This document shows, piece by piece, positions 55,525 to 64,000 of a stretch of 64,000 bases of DNA (the first letter of the stretch is position 1; each line of letters opens with the position of its first letter). The notes under the pieces are model-generated. The model was not told where the DNA came from. It saw nothing but the letters and a program-made list of their open reading frames with translations, and ran no database searches. The translations under genes and the position numbers were made by a program. This stretch comes from Petrosia ficiformis (lineage: Eukaryota > Porifera > Demospongiae > Haplosclerida > Petrosiidae), in the NCBI GenBank assembly GCA_947044365.1, contig OX345649.1, forward strand, positions 1,606,430 to 1,670,429, given 5' to 3'.

Positions 55525-57740
55525 TACACTGGCTGAATATTTTAATATATTATTATATGCTGCTCCTTCTAATTAAACAAAATATGACTACTAAGTCAAT
55601 GGTTAGTTCTCAAAGAGTGTATGCAAATAATTATGATACCATTATTTACACATTTATTTTCATTAGAAGATTATTATGTATGCAATAAGAGATTTATAAA
55701 GTGAAACTAAGGGTACGTCTTCAATTTTAAAAATTATACATACATGTATTTTCATCAATAGTTGTGGGGAGGAACCAAAGCCTCTCTCATGAGATAAGGA
55801 ATGAATGAATAAAGGATCCAATCTCTCTATATCAGATAGTGTTATATTTATCAGTAAGTGATAAATAGAGGAAAATATCATGCACAAGTGCATAACAATC
55901 TCTGCTATTCACAGATATGTAGAAGTCTTCAATCTCAAATTTTGTTTGCCTCTTGTGCTGAGCTTAAGTATTTCTTTAATTCCAACTACACACATAGAAT
56001 GACTATATTTTTCTTTTTATTGGTTGACATTGGACATGAAGTGAGTACATAATGCAGTGTTATCATTATTAGTGTGTAATGAAGTGCCAGTATTGAAAAG
56101 TACTTAATTTCTGTATACTGACAGACTCAGTTGTCAACCAACAGCTGAAAAAAACTCAGTAAAAATATACTAACTCTATTGTGTGTAGTTGGAATTGAAG
56201 AAAAACTTATAATATTTATAAGACGGAGGTTCAAACTGTAAGATGATGATGAAAACTTTCTTTCATTCAGGAGATTAGAAGCAGTTTCAGCATCTAGCAT
56301 AAAATACTTTATATAATGGCAATTCTGTAGACTTCAGAAGTATAAAAGTCATGTCACTGTATATAGAGGTATCTAAGTGCTCAGTACATAGAATTATACA
56401 AACTGTAGGGCTTCATAACTATTGAAGTATAATATATTTATCAAATCAGAGTGATCCAGGACTATACAACCTGACTAGAATTAATTACCTTACTAACAGA
56501 AGCCTTGTTAAGGGTGTGGGTGGTTTTGTATTTATAATAACCCATAGTATCTAGCCAAGGGGTCCTTCACAGGGCTGAAATCTCTTACACTTCAGTTACT
56601 GAAATCTTGAAATCTTCACAGAAATCTCAAGTATTTACAGTAAACGTCCACAAAAGTCTGTTTATATTAGGAACTTTTGTTTGAAATCTTTGAAATCTCA
56701 TATGCCATGTTTAACCCCTTGTATCTAGCCTCATACTAATCTCACATCAGTGATGTACCATGTTACAGTATGGTTGTAACTAAAATGCTGACTTTGCTGA
56801 CCAAGCTGACTTTGTCAGATGTGATCTACAATGAAAGCAGAAATAACGTATTTTTGGATCATTTCAACCACTTTGAACTCTTTGCCACATCAAGGAAAAC
56901 TATTATGATGTAGTGTTGCAAAGGATGACTTGATACCAACCTGATGAAACATCAAGTTCATTCATTGAGTTATATCACTGAATAAATAATGTTTTTAAAT
57001 TCATTCATTAGTGCAGTTGCAAGGCATAATGGAATTTTAATTTAATTGGTAGGTTGTTATGACTGCATGGGTACATACAATGTACATGTACTGATATTAT
57101 AATCCAATAATTGCAGTTTCAATTTCCTGATATACTGCCTAATTAACGTATAAAGAAGCAAAATAAATATTTTAATTAAATAATTTTAGGTTTCCAAACC
57201 TTTTTTGTGCAGATATTAGACATGATATTTGATTATAATCAGTACAAGTATGTTATTATACAGTCATAACATCCTGTATGACTAACTAAATTATAATTTG
57301 TATCCCTGCAACTGTACTATACATTTGTAATTCAAACAATTTGATTTTTGTAGTGATACAATAACATTATGTACAGTATAATATATTAGCATTCCCTTAC
57401 CTATTTGGTGATGATTTTATTTATTGAAGGCACACAGATGCATTCTATTCAGCCACCATTTGGCTTACGAGTGACACACAAATGTTAAGTACACCAGCAC
57501 TGAAGTAAAATAAGTGGATAAGTAGGTATAGAATAATGATTATGGTGTAATAGCTGGTTGTTTACAGCAGTTGGCTTTACCTTATAATAAATAAATAAAT
57601 AAATAAATATATAGGTGATTTTACTAAAACTGTTGATAATTATGTAAGGAATATAGATATACGAAATTTAGCCAGTTCAAAAGCATCTTAATTATATACA
57701 TCATAATACCACTGCTACAATGAAGTTATGATTCACAAGT
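55525..57740. other. Long non-coding stretch with one inverted repeat
   Basis: No gene recognised in 2.2 kb. At 55975-56210, TTTCTTTAATTCCAACTACA pairs with TGTAGTTGGAATTGAAGAAA, a ~235-bp foldback element. A (AAAT)n tract lies at about 57586-57608. A short stretch near 57190 (TTTCCAAACCTTTTTTGTGC) recurs near 4494 in inverse orientation. The rest is unassigned. Confidence 0.5.
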
Positions 57741-57878
57741 GCAGTCAGGTGGTGGGTGCATGGTTTCGCATGACATAATTTATTCTTTAGTTTAGGTATA
57801 GTGCATATTATTACTATGATCCTTTGTTTTTATCTTATATATTATCAATGCTACAGCTATATAATATTAAACACATAC

Positions 57879-57929
57879 CGTAATGATAAGTAATATCAAA
57901 GATCCAGCTATTAATTTACTGGTAGCCAT
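57879..57929 (-). pseudogene. Inverted copy of the receptor signal-peptide exon
   Basis: On the minus strand this encodes MATSKLIAGSLILLIIT-like sequence (one silent or near-silent change) with the GTATGTG donor. About 200 bases of flanking intron (down to about 57740) match 58901-59060. It points away from any remaining coding sequence and sits against the 410-bp palindrome, so it is an inverted duplication product rather than a gene. Confidence 0.8.
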
Positions 57930-57966
57930 CTTTTGACAATCTAAAGAAAAACATGATAGTATATGT

Positions 57967-58376
57967 ATACAGGTCACTAGTTTACAAACTTAGTTAATAG
58001 TCTGGCGTATTCCGACTATAATACTTAGTTAACTCACCAATTACACTATGCAGAAGAGAACACGAGGTAGTTCGAGATGGCTCTTCATGCTAGTCTCGCA
58101 TCGCACGTTACAGGACGTCCAAATGCCGACCCACTAACCACTGATCGATAAAATGCTGTCAGCATTTTATCGATAAAATGCTGTCAGCATTTTATCGATC
58201 AGTGGTTAGTGGGTCGGCATTTGGACGTCCTGTAACGTGCGATGCGAGACTAGCATGAAGAGCCATCTCGAACTACCTCGTGTTCTCTTCTGCATAGTGT
58301 AATTGGTGAGTTAACTAAGTATTATAGTCGGAATACGCCAGACTATTAACTAAGTTTGTAAACTAGTGACCTGTAT
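57967..58376. repeat. 410-bp perfect palindrome
   Basis: Both arms read the same on opposite strands from ATACAGGTCACTAGTTTACA to the inverse end, with the centre between 58171 and 58172. The middle is itself made of two GATAAAATGCTGTCAGCATT-type hairpins. No spacer. The left side continues into the inverted signal-peptide exon, the right side into the normal 5' flank of the gene at 58850. It could be a young foldback element, an inversion junction or an assembly artefact. Confidence 0.9.
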
Positions 58377-58849
58377 GCAAGCTTAGTTTTATTTATGGCC
58401 TAGGAAGAGTGTTATTACATGTACATGGCCACCCATTTAAATGCATAAACTAAATGCTGTCTGTATATTTTGGTCTGGTTTAGCTATTAAATTATCACTG
58501 TATGTTTGGGGCAATTATGTCTATGGCTGATTGCAAATTAACACAATACTAAGTACTATAAAATTAATTATGATTTAATTTGATTGAGCTATAATAACAA
58601 TCTTTGTTACAAATAATCTTGTAAATTATTAAACTATTTGATATTATTAAGAAAATATGTAATGACCAAAGTATATAGTGAAGTACTCTGTTTTAAAATG
58701 TTGTGTATGGAAGATCTGAGAGTAGTTTAGAAAAGCGCAAATGTATTCTGAGAAAAATGTATTTGGTAATAAACCACAAATTTCTGATTTCTGTTAATGC
58801 TACAGGTCATATACATATACTATCATGTTTTTCTTTAGATTGTCAAAAG

Positions 58850-58900
58850 ATGGCTACCAGTAAATTAATAGCTGGATCTTTGATCTTACTTATCATTACG
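58850..58900 (+). CDS. Signal-peptide exon of the second receptor
   Basis: MATSKLIAGSLILLIIT, 17 codons, ending ACG|GTATGT in phase 0. The next exon starts in phase 0 with SIQGKWIF. Short basic n-region and hydrophobic core are typical of a signal peptide. Near-identical exons lie at 9912 and, inverted, at 57879. Confidence 0.8.
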
Positions 58901-61900
58901 GTATGTGTTTAATATTATATAGCTGTAGCATTGATAATATATAAGATAAAAACAAAGGATCATAGTAATAATATGCACTATACCTAAACTAAAGAATAAA
59001 TTATGTTCTTGACAGTTCTTGTCTACATATAAAGATATATAAGTACTGTACTTAATGAATGCACTCACAGTGCAAAACCTTCGCCACAAGTGTGATTGTT
59101 ACTGACAAGAAAATGATTGCAGACAATACTACTATATAATTATATTTAATAATAATTATATAGATATAATATGTGTGTATGTTACGACTTACACTAAAGA
59201 CTCAACTTGACATGCTAGTCTATGCTGAGAGTCGTTGTTAATGAAGTATGACATAGAAACTGCATTTTAGTATTGTTTTTATTAATATCAAATACATTTA
59301 GCTGCTTGTGCTTTATACTATTGTAACCAGTGTTGGTTCAGGAAAAATGATTTCTTTTCCAAATAGCATATTTCTGCCTTCTTTTGTCGTGACAACTCAT
59401 GACGAATCTGATTTTGATTGGCCCTGCACAGATTCTTGCAGGAGACACAGTTTTGTGCTCCAAACGTTCTTGTCCTGTAATGTAGTATGTTGGTGATGTG
59501 AGACTATAGAACTTGAGTGGATGTTCTATTACTTGCCATGCCCATTAATTGGCTGAGTCCCCCTGGGAATGACGCAACCTGTTTAACTATGTATACAACG
59601 TGTATGCATATGTGGCACAAGCAAATATATATATATATATATTTCGTAGAGTTTCTGCAATCATAGGGATGGCCCTATCAGCCATAAAAAGATTTATATT
59701 TAGAAAAGTAGTTTTGCTTTTGTGGTACTGTTGTCTGTATGATGACGCTGTGTATTGCTGGGCAACATTCTCTAACAAAAAATATTTAAAACAATTTTTA
59801 TCTATGTCTTAATTTTTTGTAGTCTATTCAAGGGAAGTGGATTTTTGATCTAGAACTGCAGTCATACACCAACTTGATGCATGCACGATATCTACTTTCA
59901 AATGGTTTTTATTGTTGTTGTGATTGTCCAGCTGCTACCAGTTGCTGTGAAAATGAACCAAGTTCTCTTACTGTCTGTAATGATCGAGATTGTCATAATA
60001 AGTTTCTGATTTGTTTCTCTGATGGATCAAGTGAGACTTGTGTGTATTCTGATACTGTGCAAGCCAATGATTCTATCAGTTTTTCCAATGGATTTACACA
60101 AGGGGGTATCAGTAATCCTTTACAGTTTGATGGGGATGGACAGGTGAGTTTATTTGTGCTACTATGTGTGGTAAAGCTTAAGGTCATTCACATTCACCAT
60201 AACCTCAGAAGATATTCATAAACCTCAGAAGGTTACCTGCACAGTTTTCATATAACTATCCTTCTCATTCATTTTTGTGTATGTCAATTTTTAATCCAGC
60301 TTCATTATTGAGTCACAGTATAGTCATGTATTACTATAATGACATTAAACTATATATATCAAATTCTAATTTTGAGGTCATCAATAATGGGAACAGAGTT
60401 TATTAGGGAATGAATTTTGTTTTGATATAGTCTATTTACTAATATTTGAATCATTGTTTAGTTCACTCCAGGGCAGTTAATGCAACATGTAAGTAGCATA
60501 ACTTAAGTTGAAATGTTTTCAACTCCTAATGGAATTAAGAATAATTACATTTAGATTATGAAATACTATACAGAAAATACATTATTGAGGCAAGTGCTTA
60601 ATTACGTTGTGTTAATTGTCCTCATGTGAATCTGCTTTTATGAAAGAAACTTTATTATGGGGGTTGAATATCAAATTTGAACATGTCCAATGTGATGATA
60701 TTGGTGATTAATAGTTAATTAATTACTTGATGCATGTGTTTCAGCACTAACTTAAGTATTGGTCGGATATAATGAGATATTATTGGTAGGGGCTAGTATG
60801 CATGAAGGTATTGGCAATTAATATAAACTCTGGGTAACTTTAATTGCTTGTAGGTGTATTGCCACACTGCATTTTGTATGTATAAATTTGTTCTTATGAA
60901 TGAAGATCTAAACAGTAAACACAATGTTAATTACATAAACATTTATGCTCTTTCAATCCTACTTTTGCTTGCAAGTAATGTTTTATAGTTTCTGGTTTTT
61001 ATACCCACACAACCAAACAAGAGGAAACACTTTGATGACATATTAGTATTCTCCTTTTTAACTACTTCCAGGGAATGTTGACTGTCAGCATATATGTGTT
61101 TGATGATCTCACTGCTGTTACTGGTACCTCAGACTACAGACAGAATTATATTGATGACATTCAAGTGGATATTGAATTTGGTATAACTGATGGAATAGGC
61201 TCTCCAACTACTTACAATGGAGAGAATGGTGTTATATCCATGAGTTTTGGATATGGTATTCGCTGTGTTGAAGGATACATGGGCAATGATTGTTCTACAC
61301 TTTCTCCAATGGATTGTTCTACTTGCAACACAACAATGACTGAATGTCCAGTATGTTCCAACACAAGCAAACATATATATAGTTTGAACTCATGGGAAAG
61401 CAATCATAGGGATGGTCTTATGGGCCATAAAAACATTTATATTTAGAAAAGTACTTTTGCTTTTGTGTACTGTTGTCTGTATGATGCTGTGTATTGCTGG
61501 GCAACATTCTCTAACAAAAATACAATTTTTATCTATGTCTTAATCTTTTGTAGCCTATTCAAGGGAAGTGGATTTTTGATCTAGAACTGCAGTCATACAC
61601 CAACCTGATGCATGCACGATACCTGTTTTCAAATGGTTTTTATTGTTGTTGTGACTGTCCAACTGGTATCAGTTGTTGTGATAATCAACTGAGTTCTCTT
61701 ATTACCTGTAATGATCGAGATTGTCACAATAAATTTCTGATTTGTTTCTCTGATGAATCAAGTGAGACTTGTGTGTATTCGGATACTGTGCAAGCCAATG
61801 ATTCTATCAGTTTTTCCAGTGGATTTACACAAGGAGGTATCAATAATCCTTTACAGTATGATGGAGATGGACAGGTGAGTTTATTTGTGCTACTATGTGT

Positions 61901-64000
61901 GGTAAAGCTTAAGGTCATTCGCATTCACCATAAATTCAAAAGATGTTCAAAACTTTAGCTTGGATCACCAACATTTTACCTGCACAGTTTTCATATAGCT
62001 ATCCTCCCTGTTCATTTTTGCGTATGTCAAATTTTAATCTATAGATTCATTACTGCATGAGCTACAGTATAATCATGTATTAACCTAATGACATTAAACT
62101 ATATACTATATCACATCCTAATTTTGAGGTCTTCGTAAATATGAACTGAGTTTATTAGGGAATGAATTTTGTTTTGGTATACAGTGGAACCCTCTATTCC
62201 AGACACCCTTGGGACAAATATAAGCGTCCTCATTACTGAGGTGTCCCTATTTTATGGGTGAATTTATACTATAAAGCACAGTTTGGGATATCTGTAAGTG
62301 TTCTCAATACAGGGGTGTCCTCAAATCAGGATGTCTTCAACAGAGGGGTTTCACTGTAGACTATTTACTAATATTTGAATCATTATTCACTCCAGGGCAA
62401 TTAATGCAATGTCTAATTTCTATATAGTATCATAATTATAATCCAAAATTAACATAGCTTAAGGTGAAATGTTTTTCGATTCCTAAAGGAACTAAGAGTA
62501 ATTATTCATTTTTGAGGCAAGTGCTTAATGATTACGTTCAGTAATTGCCCTCATATGAATCTGCTTTTATTTCCCAGTTTAAAGTGAAAGTGTGAAACAA
62601 ACTGCACAGTTAATTAATAGCTTAACTATGGGTCTTGGATCCCAACTTTGAACATGTCCAATATAATGAAGTGGTCATTATTATCACTTAAACTTAAAGA
62701 CCACTAAACCAAACAAGAGTAAACATTTTGAATTATATTATATAGTATTCTCATTTCTAACTACTTCCAGGGAATGTTGACTGTCAGCATATATGTGTTT
62801 GATGATCTCACTGTTGTTAGTGGTACTTCAGATTACAGACAGAATTACATTGATGACATTCAAGTGGATATTGAATTTGGTATAACTGATGGAATAGGCT
62901 CTCCAATTACTTACAATGGAGAGAATGGTGTTATATCCATGAGTTTTGGATATGGTATTCGCTGTGCTGAAGGATACACCGGCAATGATTGTTCTACACT
63001 TTCTCCAATGGATTGTTCTGCTTGCAACACAACAACTGAGTGCCCTACTGAAGGTATATAATATGTTTAGATGTGCAACACATTTACGCCGTAATATTAA
63101 AAGGTGTCTTAGACAAGTGCATAATGAATGGTGGGTGAATAAAGCAAAACAAATGCAAGATCTAGCTGATAAGAATAACCAAAAGGCTTTTTTGTAAGCT
63201 GCTTTGACAACTTAGCCTCCTTACTGGTAATTCTTAAAATTGAACCATTGCAACTGAGAAGTAGTATCTAATCCATCCACATCCACCATGTCCAGCTACC
63301 TTGCCATTTTTCTGTTTAGTAATGTGGCTTCTTGAAGAGTTAGAGGAGATGCAATGTTTTCTAAAATCCTATTTGGCAAACTAGCTGTAGACATGTGCAC
63401 TGCTGAATCTCTATTTTGTAGCCACTCAAAATACTGCTGTCATATAAGGAAAATATTATCTTAGTTACACATGCTTAGCCTTGAACCTTGCTCATGGACC
63501 ATCTGCACCAGTTGATACGAGTAGTAATACTTTTACTGTCCTTGTGCAAAGTACATTACACATTATTTGGATATATTAGAGGATGGACAGATGGATATAT
63601 GTTTGCAGTGGTGCATAAGATTAGGGCATTAAAAGGGAATTACGAACAAGAGATTATAATTATAATAATTATTATACATAATGTAAACTTGAACTTTATA
63701 GTATTTATTTCAAACTCAATTTGTTTCCAGCTTCTCCTGTGGTACAACGCATTTCTGAAGCTATTTCAATAGGGGTTAAAACCAGGAACATTACACTGGA
63801 GTTCCAGATATCAGGAGATGTTCCTCGTGTACCCCTAGAAGGAATACATTGGTACTTGCAAAGAGATACCACGAGTGAAATCATAGGTGATTCTAGACAT
63901 GTGTTTTCTTATGATCGCAGATCTTTGACATTGATTGATCTGGAATTGAATGATGAGGGAAATTATACAATGAATGCTACTAATATCATTGGTACTGGAT
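58850..64000 (+). CDS. Second receptor gene: signal peptide, two MNNL/DSL-like modules, Ig (gene model, 3' end outside window)
   Basis: Exons: 58850-58900, 59823-60143, 61072-61350, 61554-61874, 62771-63053, 63731 to beyond 64000. Phases agree throughout (0, 0, 0, 0, then 1 into the Ig exon). Signal peptide, two copies of a ~200-residue module resembling the N-terminal MNNL and start of the DSL domain of Delta/Jagged, then Ig domains of the RTK-array type. The kinase is not in the window; RTK identity is inferred from the homologous signal exon and kinase relic at 9.9-11.3 kb and from the phase-1 Ig exon. Alternatively it is a non-kinase Ig receptor or a Notch-ligand-like protein. Confidence 0.6.
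59823..60143 (+). CDS. MNNL-like exon, copy 1
   Basis: 107 residues: GKWIFDLELQSYTN, then NGFYCCCDCP, CCENEPSSLTVCND, CHNKFLICFSDG, CVYSDTV, DSISFSNGFTQGGISNPLQF. Notch-ligand MNNL domains share the order F-x-L-x-(L/I)-x-x-(Y/F)-x-N, a CC pair, C...C-x-x-x-F-x-(I/V)-C, a later C-x-(Y/F) and D-S-(I/F)-x-(F/L). Here the match is by motif spacing, not by alignment. In Delta/Jagged this domain binds lipid and contacts Notch. Confidence 0.72.
60144..61071. other. Intron between MNNL-like and DSL-like exons, copy 1
   Basis: AT-rich intron with no recognisable exon or element. It is homologous to the intron at 61875-62770, which lacks several segments and contains the pogo-like MITE. Confidence 0.55.
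61072..61350 (+). CDS. MNNL C-half / partial DSL-like exon, copy 1
   Basis: 93 residues in phase 0-0: GMLTVSIYVFDDLTAV, a middle strand region (YIDDIQVDIEFGITDG), then VISMSFGYGIRCVEGYMGND and CSTLSPMDCSTC. The end matches the beginning of DSL domains (F-x-x-x-C-x-x-x-Y-x-G-x-x-C), but the DSL stops after that, going into a CNTT..ECP segment. Confidence 0.7.
61554..61874 (+). CDS. MNNL-like exon, copy 2
   Basis: Phase 0-0. Same motif order as copy 1 (GKWIFDLELQSYTNLMHARY, CCCDCPTGISCCDN, CHNKFLICFSDE). Scattered replacements show an older duplication than that of array units A and B. Confidence 0.75.
62182..62356. mobile_element. pogo/Tigger-like MITE (CAGTGGAACCC ... GGTTTCACTG) at a TA
   Basis: Inverted ends CAGTGGAACC / GGTTTCACTG enclose 175 bp and are flanked by TA on each side (62180-62181, 62357-62358). 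The homologous intron of module copy 1 near 60432 reads GATATAGTCTATTTACTA with no element, giving the pre-insertion state. CAGTGNAACC ends plus TA duplication are typical of Tc1/mariner-pogo elements. Confidence 0.85.
62771..63053 (+). CDS. MNNL C-half / partial DSL-like exon, copy 2
   Basis: 283 bases, phase 0 at the start and 1 at the end (GAA G|GTATAT), unlike copy 1 which ends in phase 0. This phase change lets module 1 join module 2 and module 2 join the phase-1 Ig exons. IRCAEGYTGNDCSTLSPMDC is conserved. Confidence 0.75.
63057..63197 (+). pseudogene. Fragment of a non-LTR retrotransposon polyprotein
   Basis: MFRCATHLRRNIKRCLRQVH then NEWWVNKAKQMQDLADKNNQ and a stop. The WW-x-x-KA-x-x-(I/M)-Q-x-x-AD-x-x-x(K)-x-F pattern is characteristic of the linker between endonuclease and RT domains in LINE-type proteins. 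Neither domain is visible nearby, so it is a short relic next to the splice donor of the preceding exon. Confidence 0.55.
63462..63549 (+). pseudogene. 3' fragment of an a4-type Ig exon
   Basis: SYTCLALNLAHGPSAPVDTS-like sequence followed by NTFTVLVQS and the CAAAGTAC donor context, with no first half. The same downstream intron sequence as in the array follows (GGATATATTAGAGGATGGAC). Shows that this gene shares ancestry with the large array. Confidence 0.8.
63731..64000 (+). CDS. SPVVQ-type Ig exon (Cys-less), cut by the window end
   Basis: Acceptor TTGTTTCCAG, phase 1. SPVVQRISEAISIGVKTRNI, B-strand TLEFQISGD (Phe for Cys), Trp in IHWYLQRD, F-strand NDEGNYTMNATNIIGT (Met for Cys). The intact version of the exon that survives only as truncated relics in the array at 24762, 26893 and their copies. 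Confidence 0.88.

Noticed and set aside
63230..63430. Additional coding exon on the minus strand in the intron before the last Ig exon
   Set aside because: A readable stretch (NRDSAVHMSTASLPNRILEN) exists but I cannot assign it to a family; it may be part of the same retroelement relic and is too short to call.

Overview
The window is eukaryotic and fits a demosponge of the Amphimedon type. It is AT-rich, has short GT-AG introns, carries many small inverted-repeat transposons, and holds an expanded family of immunoglobulin-domain receptor tyrosine kinases (Ig-RTKs). The organism is inferred from gene content; no marker gene here proves it.

Layout. 1-2.7 kb: the right half of a TTAA-flanked MITE, then an intact intronless DEG/ENaC-ASIC type channel gene (1148-2644). 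2.9-6.0 kb: foldback elements. 6.1-11.3 kb: a decayed copy of the channel, then broken pieces of the Ig-RTK family (Ig exons, two C-lobe kinase cassettes, an orphan signal-peptide exon). 11.3-17.8 kb: nested MITEs (a hAT-like element inside a piggyBac-like one), a third broken kinase cassette (14.4-16.3 kb), and a second piggyBac-like element.

17.9-53.3 kb: the main locus, best read as one very large Ig-RTK gene on the + strand. It has a signal-peptide exon, an N-terminal Ig-like exon, then a tandem array of Ig exons built from a roughly 7.4-kb unit carrying six Ig exons. Copies A and B look almost identical; a third copy is split by an insertion at 37.3-39.7 kb and has a partial internal duplication. 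Two more Ig exons, a Ser/Thr/Pro stalk, one transmembrane helix and a complete tyrosine kinase end at 53343. I count 23 intact Ig-type exons. Every one begins and ends in phase 1, so any subset can be spliced, duplicated or lost without breaking the frame. A Penelope-like retroelement with inverted terminal repeats and a hammerhead-like motif sits in one intron (48.5-49.94 kb).

53.4-58.4 kb: a perfect 230-bp palindromic MITE, a broken kinase fragment, an arylsulfatase pseudogene, and a 410-bp perfect palindrome beside an inverted copy of a signal-peptide exon. 58.85-64 kb: the start of a second gene, continuing past the window. It has a signal peptide, then two tandem copies of a module resembling the MNNL and start of DSL domains of Notch ligands (Delta/Jagged), then an Ig exon of the RTK type. 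Fragments of the same family upstream (an identical type of signal exon at 9.9 kb followed by a kinase cassette) suggest that this second gene is also an RTK.

Together the window shows a receptor family growing by exon-cassette duplication, with dead copies left beside live ones and foldback transposons marking many junctions. The two most interesting points are the phase-1 Ig array and the Notch-ligand-like head apparently attached to an Ig/RTK-type receptor.
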